DNA of 64,000 bases from an uncultured Castellaniella sp. (lineage in GTDB: Bacteria > Pseudomonadota > Gammaproteobacteria > Burkholderiales > Burkholderiaceae_B): NCBI RefSeq assembly GCF_937988725.1, contig NZ_CALKHS010000010.1, forward strand, positions 992,001 to 1,056,000. Reading direction: 5' to 3'. How positions within the stretch are numbered: the stretch's first letter is position 1; each line of letters starts with the position of its first letter. This document shows, in pieces, positions 22,696-32,900 of this stretch. A program made the translations under genes and the position numbers. The notes under the pieces are model-generated. The model did no database searches and had not been told where the DNA came from. It was given only the letters and a program-made list of their open reading frames with translations.

Positions 22696-23493
22696 CTACT
22701 CTCCACCAGAGCAGTCTTTCAGAAATCTTCTCTCATAAAACTTCTGTATTTGAACGGATTTTTTTGCGTTATTCCTCAACCACATTTTCCTCCCCAGATC
22801 AATGGCCTTTGCTGGAACCCCAGCCAAAAGACTAAATTGATCACACGATTTAGTAACGACCGCTCCATAGGCAATGATTGAGCAAGCCCCCACTCTCACG
22901 CTCTTCAATATCGCTGATCTTTGGGCAATCCAGACGTACGGCTCGATAACAACAGGTCGGACAGATTTATTCAACTGATCCCGGCTTTCTAAATCTATAA
23001 CAAGGTGACCGTCTGCAGGACGGATGACCAACTCTGGGCCAATTAAGCAATGGTCTCCCACGATTAGTCCATTACCCGTAACACCTGAATTGAAACCGGT
23101 GCTCCAACTAGAAGATGCCGTAACCGAAACACCGTTCCCCACCAACACGAAATCCCTGATTCCCAGCAATATGGCAGTCACTCCGTTTAGTACGGCATCC
23201 GTTCCAACATAAGAAAATTGGCCATCTGCCTTAAACGATATCCTGCTATTTTTAATATTTGCCCCCGACCTTACGACCATACAGCAATTAACAGCTTTGT
23301 CTGTAAATACTATCTTCAACCCTTCAGGAAGTTGACTGCCCTCCAGATATATCCTATTTGAATCATCGCCAACCAAACCGATATCCCTTGGCATATATTC
23401 ATGAAATTTTTCCGCAGATACAGGGAAATCAGCAACGCAAAACTCTACAGAATCTCTGGTATATTGATCTGGAAAGTACGTCCAAAAATTCAT
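22696..23493 (-). CDS. Left-handed beta-helix acyltransferase (probable capsule O-acetyltransferase)
   Basis: About 265 residues. The C-terminal half has hexapeptide-repeat rhythm: VGTDAVLNGVTAILLGI, VGNGVSVTASSSWSTGF, VGDHCLIGPELVI, then VIEPYVWIAQRSAILKSVRVGACSIIAYGAVV and FSLLAGVPAKAIDLG, the usual end of NodL/LacA/CysE-type acetyltransferases. The N-terminal 90 residues are not recognised. The start is uncertain: TTG 23520, ATG 23505 and ATG 23493 are in frame; a GAGA element favours 23493. AT-rich like its neighbours; likely acetylates the capsule repeat unit (inference). Confidence 0.78.
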   Translation of the reverse strand: MNFWTYFPDQYTRDSVEFCVADFPVSAEKFHEYMPRDIGLVGDDSNRIYLEGSQLPEGLKIVFTDKAVNCCMVVRSGANIKNSRISFKADGQFSYVGTDAVLNGVTAILLGIRDFVLVGNGVSVTASSSWSTGFNSGVTGNGLIVGDHCLIGPELVIRPADGHLVIDLESRDQLNKSVRPVVIEPYVWIAQRSAILKSVRVGACSIIAYGAVVTKSCDQFSLLAGVPAKAIDLGRKMWLRNNAKKSVQIQKFYERRFLKDCSGGE

Positions 23494-23599
23494 TACTATT
23501 CTCATTAAAATAGATGACAATTAGCAAATAGGACCCAGAATATATTCCACACCAAACACAAAGGATAGCAACCGGCACACCCTCGACAGCACAGATCCA

Positions 23600-24715
23600 C
23601 TATCTTGGGAAAATTCCAAAATATTCCTCGATGAACTCATTAAATAACACCCCATAACCAGGAATATCATCTATATCACTTACATCATTTGCACAGAAAG
23701 AATGAGGAGACGAACCATTTTGCTGCGCAAGAATTAGATTTCTGTAATACTGAGGGGCAGCAGGAGAGGAAATATTAAAATAATGACAAACATCCTGCCC
23801 CAAACATGCCACTCCTTCCAAATACATGAGCCACGGGACTAAGAACGTTGCAACATTCAGGTCTCCTTCACCTCGGAACCTATTTGGAAGAAAACGGTGT
23901 ATTTCTTCTTCAAAGTGATTCCACGCCAGCTGAAAAGCAGATTTACGCAGTGGAACATAGGTATGGACAAGAGGAATATCTATAGATTTACTGTAGCGAT
24001 TCCTTAGGAGTTCTGAGCTATTTATAGACGCGGCGATCGTCGCCGTTCTGATCCCTCTTTCTAGCAATGATGAGATTCTTTTTCCAGAAGGAAACACAAC
24101 TGCGAGACCATTTGAGGAAAAGAAGTGGCCTTTCACAAGCCCCCTTGCAGCGAAAACATCATCATTAAAATAGATGAAGCACTCTGAAAGTCCCGCAATC
24201 TTGTGAAGATGCGCCTCTATCACATGAGAATTAAACGTCGGAAGATACTCTGAAGATATGAACTCCTCATGTGCTACAAATTTTATTTTTCTGTCGAGGC
24301 GATCCCATCGTGGTCTCTGTCCATCTGTGACTATATAAATTGACCTCACCCAGGGCATATAGGTGAGAACACTATGTACGGAATACGTTAATTCGTTATG
24401 ATTTCTAAAACGCGCAGAACTACGAGCATTTAAGCTCTCCGGGGCACCACCACAGCGTAGAAGATTATCCTGTCTTTTCTGTCTCCATATCGGATCGCCA
24501 TCATCTACCCAAGTGAAAACAACATCCACAGGGATTTCGTTGGGCAGCAGGCTCTCAAAAATACTATTGGACGAAATCAGCGCACCTTCCTCATACACAT
24601 TGCATCCAATTTCGTTATAAATCGGAGGCCTTCTCTTCATAAGAAGATCGCGAAAGAAAAGCTCTGGATCGATGAGCAACTTCTTAAATTTTCTGTAAGT
24701 AGCGTTTTTTGTCAT
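23600..24715 (-). CDS. Stealth-family capsule sugar-phosphate transferase
   Basis: 371 residues. All Stealth regions can be seen: CR1 VDVVFTWVDDGDP (about 63-75), CR2 from NELTYSVHSVLTYMPWVRSI through IVTDGQRPRW, LPTFNSHVIE and FIYFNDDVF, CR3 around LVHTYVPLRKSAF and CR4 near FRGEGDLNVATFLVPW. Stealth proteins join hexose-1-phosphate units by phosphodiester bonds in capsules of Neisseria and others. The ATG at 24715 is preferred over GTG 24724. AT-rich; it follows kpsT by 88 bases. With the TagF-like gene it suggests a phosphodiester-linked polymer. Confidence 0.92.
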   Translation of the reverse strand: MTKNATYRKFKKLLIDPELFFRDLLMKRRPPIYNEIGCNVYEEGALISSNSIFESLLPNEIPVDVVFTWVDDGDPIWRQKRQDNLLRCGGAPESLNARSSARFRNHNELTYSVHSVLTYMPWVRSIYIVTDGQRPRWDRLDRKIKFVAHEEFISSEYLPTFNSHVIEAHLHKIAGLSECFIYFNDDVFAARGLVKGHFFSSNGLAVVFPSGKRISSLLERGIRTATIAASINSSELLRNRYSKSIDIPLVHTYVPLRKSAFQLAWNHFEEEIHRFLPNRFRGEGDLNVATFLVPWLMYLEGVACLGQDVCHYFNISSPAAPQYYRNLILAQQNGSSPHSFCANDVSDIDDIPGYGVLFNEFIEEYFGIFPR

Positions 24716-24803
24716 ATAGCTCACAGGCAGCCAAATTCGATCAGCGCATCAAGCCAATTCAAGAGCAAATCAGATCGGAGGACAGGCGGAACCGAACCGT
24801 CCC

Positions 24804-25466
24804 CTACTCTTGTTGGTAGGCCTGTATCCCTGCCTTAACTTCCTCGTAGCGTCTGATCTTTCCCGCTCGCACCACCAGCACTAGGTCGCACAGCGCGGCT
24901 ACATCACCCATACTATGCGATACCAATAGGACGTTTGCCTTCCCAACTTTTTCGCGGAGCACAGTCTTCGCCTTTTTCTTGAAATGCGCATCTCCCACTG
25001 ACATCGCTTCGTCGATCAAGTAATAATCGAAGTCAAAGGCAAGACTTAGCCCAAAGGCCACTCTTCCCCGCATACCCGAAGAATATGTCTTTACAGGCTC
25101 ATCAAAATAGCCCCCTATCTCCGCGAACGACTCGACATAATCGACAATTCGGCGCAAAGCAGGCCCATCGAGGCCTTGCACGCGGGCAACGAATTTCACA
25201 TTTTCCCGCCCTGTCAAAGATCCTTGAAATCCGCCGCTTAAACCGACAGGCCAAGAAATCCGCTTGTCTGTGATTATCCGCCCACGATCAGGCACATCAA
25301 TACCACCCAGCAAACGCAATAAGGTACTTTTCCCAGAACCGTTCCGTCCCAGAATGGCGACATTGCGACCTTCCGGTATTGTGAATGACAGGTTTTCGAA
25401 CACGCGATACCGCTTTTGCTGACTGCGATCGCGATATGACTTATAGAGATTACGAACTTCGATCAT
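24804..25466 (-). CDS. kpsT: Capsule ABC exporter ATPase
   Basis: 220 residues: Walker A GRNGSGKST, signature YSSGMRGRVAFG, Walker B FDYYLIDEAMSVGD and the switch histidine in LLVSHSMG. KpsT-type ATPases are short and drive polymer export through KpsM. The ATG at 25466 overlaps the TGA of kpsM, so the pair is coupled; the upstream extension to 25538 is shadow sequence inside kpsM. The gene is slightly lower in GC than kpsM, at the edge of the AT-rich cassette. Confidence 0.95.
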   Translation of the reverse strand: MIEVRNLYKSYRDRSQQKRYRVFENLSFTIPEGRNVAILGRNGSGKSTLLRLLGGIDVPDRGRIITDKRISWPVGLSGGFQGSLTGRENVKFVARVQGLDGPALRRIVDYVESFAEIGGYFDEPVKTYSSGMRGRVAFGLSLAFDFDYYLIDEAMSVGDAHFKKKAKTVLREKVGKANVLLVSHSMGDVAALCDLVLVVRAGKIRRYEEVKAGIQAYQQE

Positions 25467-26260
25467 CAAGCGGCCATCATGTGCAATCGCCGGACGCGGT
25501 ACAGCCCCAGGCCAATAAAGATGCAGGCAGCGGCCCATACGGCGGGATACAGCAGACTTATCTGAGGGATGCGTGGATACGCGGCGCTGACATTCACACG
25601 CAACAGCTCAATCACATGCAGCAAAGGGTTCAGGGCCATCCAATCCAGTACCGATGCCGGCAGATGCCACACCGGGAAGATCGCCCCGGACAACAGATAT
25701 AACGGGAAGTACGCCAGCCTGATGATGCTTTTGGATTCGGGCATGACCTCAGCCAAAGTGCAATAGATCATTCCCAAGCCAAATGCCAAGGACAATCCAA
25801 CAAGCCAAGTCAACCCCCATTCCAGTGGTGCATCGATGGTCAGGTCATAGTTCCCCCAGAATGCCATGACAAAGCCCACCAGCAACAACACGCTGGCCGA
25901 TATGCAAAAGTGCACCATAAACCGCGCTATCCATGCGTCCACCACTTGAATTTGCCGATAGGCGAACAAGGCGCGATTAGCCTCCAGAGCATCCATCATG
26001 TTCAAGGATATATTCTTGAATAGCAGGAACGGCAACACGCCGAACAGTAAAAACACAGGCAGGTCCATGCCCGGCATGTTTTTGCTGCGAATATAGGTAT
26101 AGATCACCATCATCAGCACCAAATGCAGAATCGGCTCCAGTAACGTCCACACCCCGCCCAGACGGCGTGAACTGAACCGTGTCTGCATTTCCCGCAGAAC
26201 CATGGCGAACACCACGGCGCGGGTAATGTCCAGGGAACTGCGGCGAGAAATCACAGCCAT
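25466..26260 (-). CDS. kpsM: Capsule ABC exporter permease
   Basis: 264 residues with about six membrane segments and the ABC-2 phrases MVLREMQTRFSSRRLGGVWTLLEP near the N-terminus and LRLAYFPLYLLSGAIFPVWHLP-type sequence (seen as IIRLAYFPLYLLSGAIF) before the last two segments. KpsM forms the inner-membrane channel of the group 2/3 capsule exporter with KpsT. I start at ATG 26260, five bases after kpsD ends; the ORF opens further upstream inside kpsD. Confidence 0.94.
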   Translation of the reverse strand: MAVISRRSSLDITRAVVFAMVLREMQTRFSSRRLGGVWTLLEPILHLVLMMVIYTYIRSKNMPGMDLPVFLLFGVLPFLLFKNISLNMMDALEANRALFAYRQIQVVDAWIARFMVHFCISASVLLLVGFVMAFWGNYDLTIDAPLEWGLTWLVGLSLAFGLGMIYCTLAEVMPESKSIIRLAYFPLYLLSGAIFPVWHLPASVLDWMALNPLLHVIELLRVNVSAAYPRIPQISLLYPAVWAAACIFIGLGLYRVRRLHMMAA

Positions 26261-26264
26261 GGCT

Positions 26265-27389
26265 CTATCGCCCCAATGCATCCGCAGCACGACCGAGCAC
26301 CAGCACCTGCACAATCGGCGAAATGATCTTCTGCCATTCATAGACGCCGGCGTTCGTGACGTAGATCGCGTCTTCGGGCTGCACCAGGAACTGCCGCGCC
26401 AGGAACAGAGCGGAGGGATCGGCCATATTCAGGCGGAAGACTTGTGCCTGTGACTGGGCAGGCACCGCAGTGTTCGACGCAGCCGGCGCATCGGTCAGGC
26501 GAAAGACAAACACCCCGGTGGCGTCGGACGTGCTGTCGCGCAGGCCGCCGACCACGCCCAAGGCTTCCAACAGACTGGGATTCGGAGATGGGAAATCATG
26601 CAGGCCGGGTTTCACCACGGCGCCCATGGCGACGAAACGCTGGCGATTGCGGTCCAGAATGACCTCGGAATCAGGCGGAATGACGCGGTTCCGGCCTTCC
26701 AGCACATCCTGATAGTTGTAGACCTCGGCATGGTCGCCGGTGCGCAAGGTGACACGCACCAGATAGGGTTCCAGCACTGCGCCGCCGGCCTGATTGATGG
26801 CATCCAGCAGGGTCAACGGGCCATCCAGGGTGGATACGCGACCAGGGTTTTTCACTGCACCGGCCACCAACACGGCGCCGGACCGATCTCCGGTCAATGC
26901 GACATGCACCTGAGGATCCACGGACACGCCTTTCAATCTGCGCCGGATCAGCCGTTCAGTTTCGTAGGGCGTCAGGCCGGCCACACTGATATGACCCACA
27001 TAGGGCAGCGACAGTCGGCCGTCAGCCTCGACGCGCAATTGCTGGAAAACCGTGCCGCCGGTACTCAACGGGGCGAAGATCCCGCCATCGGCCGCCGTGT
27101 CCGCCACCATCAGGCGAATGACGTCACCCGGCGCCAGACGCAATTGGGGCATGTGTTTTTCCGTCACAGCGGCTACGGGCTCAGGTTCGGGCGGACGCAT
27201 GTAGGGCGCGATGGTCCGGGCGTTCAAATCGACCAACTGGTACGGAGGCGTGGCGTCGGACTGATCCGGTTCAGCCTGGTGCTGGATCTGGCGGATCGAT
27301 GGCCCCGCCGCTGATAGAAAGGAACTCGCGCAACCCGACAGGCCGCCACAGATCGCCAGATATGCCAGAAGTCGCAAAGGTTTAATCAC
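26265..27389 (-). CDS. kpsD: Outer-membrane capsule export lipoprotein (Wza/KpsD/CtrA type)
   Basis: 374 residues starting with GTG 27389, which gives a lipoprotein signal peptide (IKPLRLLAYLAICGGLSGC, lipobox cysteine near residue 20). A polysaccharide-export domain follows (LRLAPGDVIRLMVADT, VEADGRLSLPYVGHISVAG, LTPYETERLIRRRL), then SLBB-type repeats (GAVKNPGRVSTLDGPLTLLDAINQAGG; GAVVKPGLHDFPS) and a C-terminal amphipathic stretch. The GTG overlaps the kpsE stop by eight bases. It forms the outer-membrane pore partner of KpsE. An upstream start at 27431 would spoil the signal peptide. Confidence 0.9.
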   Translation of the reverse strand: MIKPLRLLAYLAICGGLSGCASSFLSAAGPSIRQIQHQAEPDQSDATPPYQLVDLNARTIAPYMRPPEPEPVAAVTEKHMPQLRLAPGDVIRLMVADTAADGGIFAPLSTGGTVFQQLRVEADGRLSLPYVGHISVAGLTPYETERLIRRRLKGVSVDPQVHVALTGDRSGAVLVAGAVKNPGRVSTLDGPLTLLDAINQAGGAVLEPYLVRVTLRTGDHAEVYNYQDVLEGRNRVIPPDSEVILDRNRQRFVAMGAVVKPGLHDFPSPNPSLLEALGVVGGLRDSTSDATGVFVFRLTDAPAASNTAVPAQSQAQVFRLNMADPSALFLARQFLVQPEDAIYVTNAGVYEWQKIISPIVQVLVLGRAADALGR

Positions 27390-28590
27390 GGTGATCCTCG
27401 ATGCTGGCGATGATGAATCGCGTGATGCCATAGACCAGCAACAGCACGATCAGCAGGGTGAACAGGTTGTACAGACGACGGGGGTACAGGGCCTCATCCG
27501 GCAGATTGGGCGACACGACCGTGACCAGGCTGCGGATTTTCTTGCTGGCTTCGATGCGGGCACTTTGCAGGGCCACGACGCTCAGCTTGTAGGTTTCTTC
27601 GGCGATCTTGCCATCCACCTCCAGCTTGCGAAACTGGGCCGCCACGACGTTCAGGTTGTTCTGCCCCTGATCGGACAGCAGCCGCTTGTTTTCCACGGCC
27701 AGTTGCTGTTCCAGGGCGCGGATCTCGGTCTGTTTGGTGCGCACGGCCGGCGCGTCGCCCGCCAAGCGGGCATTCAGGGCTTTCAATTCGGCGTGGGCAG
27801 TGACCAGCCGGGATTCCAGTTCGCCGATGATGGCGGCGCGCTTCTTCGCGGCCTCCCCTGCATCCAGGAACTGGTTTTGACGCTGAAAATCCAGTATCTG
27901 ATTGCGTTCGGTCTCGTAATCACGATGGGCTCGGGCCAATTCGTCCTCGGCGAAGCGCACCTGTTCACGCGCCATACGGTGGGACAGTTCATTGACGAAC
28001 ACTTCGCTGGCCTTCAGGATGAAAGCCAGGCTGTCCTGGGCGAAGGCCGGATCCAGGGCCTCGACGGTGACCATCAGCAGTCCCGTTTCCTCATCGAACT
28101 GGGCATTCACCAGCCGCTGGTAGAACGTCAGCTGGTCCTCGGTCGTGGCATCGGCAGGCAGCCAATACAAGGGATCGCGCCAGCGATCAGCAAAGTGCGC
28201 GGTCCAGTCCAACTGCGCATTCAACGCATCCAGCATGTCCTGGGACCGGATATATTCCCGCAGATACAGCGTTTCCTCGCGCGAGGTCGGGTTGGTGCCG
28301 GTCAGCATCATGGCCAGGCCCGGCAGCGCCTGGCTGGATTCGCCATTGGTCTGGCGCACGGCCACCTGGGCCTGACTGACATAGCGGCTGTCGGCCAGCA
28401 GCGCGTAATACACGATGGCCAGGATCATGGGAATGATGACGATGCCCCACAGCAGGCGGCGCTGGCGGCGGCGCTGAGCGGCTTCGGCCTGGATATCGTC
28501 CAGATCAAGATCGGACGCCGTGTCTTCGGTTCGTGCGACGACGGGCTCTGGCGCCGGCGTATTCAGTGCGGGAGGTTTGGTGTCAGGCAT
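27382..28590 (-). CDS. kpsE: Capsule export inner-membrane adaptor (KpsE/BexC/CtrB)
   Basis: 402 residues. One membrane segment at about 47-66 (LLWGIVIIPMILAIVYYALLA), a long periplasmic coiled coil (about 200-345, rich in E/R/Q/A heptads), and a second membrane segment near the end (LYNLFTLLIVLLLVYGITRF), the architecture of polysaccharide co-polymerase class 3 proteins. It couples KpsMT to the outer-membrane channel. The ATG at 28590 is chosen over the preceding TTG. Confidence 0.93.
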   Translation of the reverse strand: MPDTKPPALNTPAPEPVVARTEDTASDLDLDDIQAEAAQRRRQRRLLWGIVIIPMILAIVYYALLADSRYVSQAQVAVRQTNGESSQALPGLAMMLTGTNPTSREETLYLREYIRSQDMLDALNAQLDWTAHFADRWRDPLYWLPADATTEDQLTFYQRLVNAQFDEETGLLMVTVEALDPAFAQDSLAFILKASEVFVNELSHRMAREQVRFAEDELARAHRDYETERNQILDFQRQNQFLDAGEAAKKRAAIIGELESRLVTAHAELKALNARLAGDAPAVRTKQTEIRALEQQLAVENKRLLSDQGQNNLNVVAAQFRKLEVDGKIAEETYKLSVVALQSARIEASKKIRSLVTVVSPNLPDEALYPRRLYNLFTLLIVLLLVYGITRFIIASIEDHRD

Positions 28591-28619
28591 CAAAAATCAG
28601 AGTTCGAATCTTGGTTTGT

Positions 28620-29945
28620 TTAAATCAATCGCTGGATGAGTCCGATCGCCTCGACGATCTGGGCCTCGGTATGCTCGCTGCTCAAGAAGAACCGCAGGCG
28701 GGCGGCCTTTTCCTCGACGGCGGGGTGGATGATGGGCTGCACGTTCACGCCGTGTTCGAACAGGCTGTTCGACAAGCGCACCGCCTTCAGGGAACTGCCC
28801 ACAATGACCGGAATCACCGAATAGCCCTGCGACAGGCCGGTATCCAGGCCGGCCGCGCGGGCCTGCTGCAAAAAGAACCGGCCCCGCTGTTTCAGCTGGG
28901 CGACGCGCTGCGGCTCGGCCCGCATCAGGTCCAGCGCCGCCAGCGATGCCGCCGCCATCGGCGGCGCGATGCCCACGCTGTAGACGAAGCCGGGAGCGGC
29001 GTATTTCAATTGTTCGACCAGGGCGCGTTCGCCGGCGATGTAGCCGCCGCACCCCGACAGAGTCTTGGATAGCGTGCCCATCCAGATGTCCACATCCCGG
29101 CCGTCGACACCGAAATGCTCGTGCAGGCCATGGCCTTTTTCGCCCAGCACACCCAGCGCATGGGCCTCGTCCACCATCAGGAATGCCTGGTGGCGGCGCT
29201 TGAGCTCGATCAGCGCCGGCAGGTCGGGCATGTCGCCGTCCATGCTGTAGATGCCTTCCACCACGATCAGCACGCGCTCGAACCGGCCACGGATCTCGGC
29301 CAGCAGGCGATCCAGGGTGGCGACGTCGTTGTGAGGGAAGGAACGACGGGCAGCACCCGACAACTGGATGCCCATCAGCACGCTGTTGTGGATCAGGCTG
29401 TCATGCACGATCAGGTCCTTGGGGCCGAACAGGTGACCGATGGCGCTGACGTTGGTGGCATGGCCGCTGACGAAGACCACGCAGTCTTCCGTGCCATAGA
29501 CCTGAGCCAGCCCGCGTTCCAGATCGCGCTGGACGGGGCGCTCGCCCGCCACCAGGCGGCTGGCGGATACCGTGGTGCCATAACGGTCGATCGCTTCCTT
29601 GGCTGCCTGATCGACCTGCGGGTGGCCGGCCAGGCCCAGGTAGTTGTAGCTGGCGAAGTTGATGTAGTCGCGCCCGCCGATGCGGGTGGTGGCGCCCGCC
29701 TGGCCTTCATGCACCCGGAAAAACGGATTGTCCAGGCCCAGGCGCTGGGATGCCGCCTTGGACACCAGCATTTTTTCGTAGGCCGGGTGGCGATCGAAGC
29801 GGGTCCAGGCTTCGGGAATTTCGCGCCGGATAGCCGCGCGGCGGGCCGGGTTGGCCTGCGCCGCTTCGCCGCCACCGGCTTTCTTGCCCAGAATGCGGTC
29901 GATCAGTTGAAACTTGCCGGGGGCGCTGGATTCAGTCTTGCTCAT
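28620..29945 (-). CDS. Alpha-oxoamine synthase (PLP aminoacyl-condensing enzyme) of the capsule locus, WcbT-like
   Basis: 441 residues. The fold-type I PLP pattern of KBL/BioF/serine palmitoyltransferase is clear: NFASYNYLGLAGHP, GTTVSASRLVAGERP, VDEAHALGVLGEKGHG, and the Schiff-base lysine in GTLSKTLSGCGGYIAG. Members condense an acyl thioester with an amino acid while losing CO2, making an alpha-amino ketone. The ATG overlaps the stop of the polyketide synthase, so the two are translationally coupled, and it probably offloads the acyl chain from that enzyme. The first ~80 residues resemble no separate domain. A homologue (wcbT) lies in Burkholderia capsule I clusters; its exact product is unknown to me. 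Confidence 0.85.
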   Translation of the reverse strand: MSKTESSAPGKFQLIDRILGKKAGGGEAAQANPARRAAIRREIPEAWTRFDRHPAYEKMLVSKAASQRLGLDNPFFRVHEGQAGATTRIGGRDYINFASYNYLGLAGHPQVDQAAKEAIDRYGTTVSASRLVAGERPVQRDLERGLAQVYGTEDCVVFVSGHATNVSAIGHLFGPKDLIVHDSLIHNSVLMGIQLSGAARRSFPHNDVATLDRLLAEIRGRFERVLIVVEGIYSMDGDMPDLPALIELKRRHQAFLMVDEAHALGVLGEKGHGLHEHFGVDGRDVDIWMGTLSKTLSGCGGYIAGERALVEQLKYAAPGFVYSVGIAPPMAAASLAALDLMRAEPQRVAQLKQRGRFFLQQARAAGLDTGLSQGYSVIPVIVGSSLKAVRLSNSLFEHGVNVQPIIHPAVEEKAARLRFFLSSEHTEAQIVEAIGLIQRLI

Positions 29946-32900
29946 CAGATCAGGGACGTTCCGGTTTGCGCCAGCCGCCGGGTCTCCGCCTCCAGGCTGC
30001 GCAGTTCGTCGGCGTCGAGGTCGGATTCGTGCCGGCCGACGACACTGGCCACGAGGCCGGCAGCTCCGGGCGTGGAACCGTCATCGTCATCGCCGTCGCC
30101 TGTCAGGCGTTCGATGATCCGCGCAGCCACGCCCGCCACCGTGGGCGCATCGTTCAGCATCATCACCGGCAACTGGATGCCGAAGCGCTGTTCCAGGCCC
30201 AGCGCCAGTTCCACCGCCATCAGCGAATCCATGCCCAGGTCGTGCAGGGACTTGTGCGCGTCAATACGGTCGGCGGCAATGGACAGAGTCTGAGCGACTT
30301 CTCCCGCCACCAGTTCCTGCACGATGCGGGCGACGGTTTCTGGATCCTTGCCCTGAATCAGACTGCGGATGTCCTGGTTATCCACCGCGACCTCCTGGCG
30401 GTTGCGGTTCAAGACGGTAAACCGCGGACTGTCAGCCGACGGCAGCAGGCGCGACAGCACATTCCAGTCGAAATCGGCCACGATGGCATGGGCGTTGCCC
30501 TGTCTCAGGACACGGCCCAGTTCATCCAGCGCCTTGGCCGCCGTCAGAGGCGGTCGGCCCAGGCGATTTTCCAGGCTGTCGCGCACGGCTTCGTGACGGG
30601 TCAGGTAACCCGCATCCCCGATGGGGCCCCAGGCGATGCAGGTGGCGGGCAGGCTCTGGCCGCGCCGCAGCGCCGCCAGACTTTTCAGGCCCGCGTTGGC
30701 CGCCACGTAATTGCCCTGGCCCGGGTTGCCGATGGCGGTCGTGACCGATCCATACAGCACAAAATGCCGGATCGGATCGGCCAGCGTGGCCTGGTGCAGA
30801 TGCCAGGCGCCGGACAGCTTCGCATCCAGCACGCCGCACATGCTGTCTGAGTCCATCCGGCTGACCAGGCGGTCGTCGAACACGGCGGCCGCATGCACCA
30901 CGCCCTGCAGCGGCGGCAGGGTCCGGCGGATATCGGCGATCATGTTCCGGACAGCCTCGGCATCGCGGATGTCGCAAGCACGAACATGGGCCTGCGCGCC
31001 TAGGGCAGCCAGACTCTGGATCGCTTCGGCGGCGCCGGGTGTATCCATGCCGCGCCGTCCCGCCAGCACCAGATGACGCACGCCCCGGGCGGCCAGCCAG
31101 CGGGCGGTTTCCAGACCGAAACCGGACAGTCCTCCCGTGATCAACCAGCTTGCATCGCTCGCGAACACAGGCGGCTGGCTGCCCAGCCTGGGGGGATCGA
31201 TCGCGGGCCGGGCGTCGGCCATGGATACGACGATCTTGCCGATGTGACGGGCCTGTTGCATGACGCGGAACGCGTCCACCACCCGGTCGGCGGTAAAGCT
31301 GCGATACGGCAGCGGCGCCAGGGTGCCATCGGCGAACAGGCTCATGACTTCGGCAAACAGGCGGGCCGCCAGCGCCGGTCTGCCAGTCAGCAACTGATCG
31401 GCGTCGATGCCGAAATAGCTGATGTTGTTGCGCAGCGGCCGCAGGCCCAGGGGCGTGTTTTCAAAGAAGTCGCGCTTGCCCAGTTCCAGGAACCGGCCAA
31501 AGGGCTTCAAGACGTCCAGGCTGCGGCGCATGGCCTCGCCCGCCAGTGAATTCAATACCACGTCCACGCCCTGCCCCCGGGTGGCGGCGCGGATCTGATC
31601 GGCGAAAGCCAGGCTGCGCGAGTCAAGGACGTGGTCGGCGCCCAGCAGGTGGACGAAATCACGCTTTTCGTCTGTGCCGGCGGTCGCGAAAACTTCCGCC
31701 CCCAGATGACGGGCCAACTGGATGGCGGCGATGCCCACGCCGCCCGCCGCGCCATGGATCAGCACGCGTTCGCCGGGCTGCAGGTCCGCCAGCTGTTTCA
31801 GGGCGTAGTACACGGTCAGGAATACCGTGGGCACGGTGGCCGCCGCTTCGAAGGACCAGCCGTCGGGCACGCGAGCCACGGCATCGGCGCGCGTGACTAC
31901 ATGGCTGGCAAAGCAGGACGGGCCAAAGCCCATGACGGCATCGCCAGGCGCCAGATCGCGCACACCGGCGCCGACACGGCTGACCACGCCGGAAAACTCC
32001 AGGCCCAGGCTGGCGCCGGCAAAGCCGTTCTCGACCGCTTCGTCGGGCAGCAGACCCATCAGATACATGACATCGCGGAAATTCAGGCCCGTGGCGCAAG
32101 TCTGGACTTCGACTGCCTGATCATCCAGGGGACGCTCCGCATCGCGCAGCCACACCAGATTGCGCAGCTTGCCCGGCACATGAAAATCCAGGCGAAACCG
32201 ATCCGCGCGCTGGCAGGCCGCCGCAGCGCGGCGCTCTTCCTTCATCACAAGAACCTGGCGGCGATCCGCCTGCCAGAGGATCTCGTTGGCGCCATCGGGG
32301 TGACGCAGCTCGCGCAGCAGGCGATCAACATCGCCGTCACCCAGATCGACCAGGGTGCAATCCAGGACGGGCGCCTCGTTCATCAGAACACGCCCGAACC
32401 CCCACAGGGCTGCCTGAGCCGGGGAAGGCACGGCCCCCTCGATCGGAGCATCGCCCAGCGCCCCGCCCCGCGTGACGATCCAGAGACGCGGCGGGACTTC
32501 CCGGCCCATCAGCGTCTGGGCGCACGCCATCAGGGCCGTGGCGGAGCCAGCCGCCTGGTCCGCAACATCCACCCAGCCGATCATGGAGACGCACTGCGCC
32601 CATGAACCCGCATCGGGCACCACGTCGCAGACGGTCACGGACATGCCCTGGGCGCCCAATCGGCTGGACAGATCCATTCCGAAGGCGCGGCTGGCCTCAT
32701 CGACCAGCAGCAGCCAGCCACCGGAAACCCCGGCCGGATCGCCCGCTTCCGCAGCGGCGTCGACCAGCGCGTCATGGACAGCCGCGACGGCTTCGCCGGT
32801 ATCAACGTCAGCCTGGGCGGATCGCGCAATCACCAGATACGCGCCTTCGGCCAACCCCTCGGCAGCCGGTTCGCACCAGACGAAGCTGTCGGCCAGCCCG

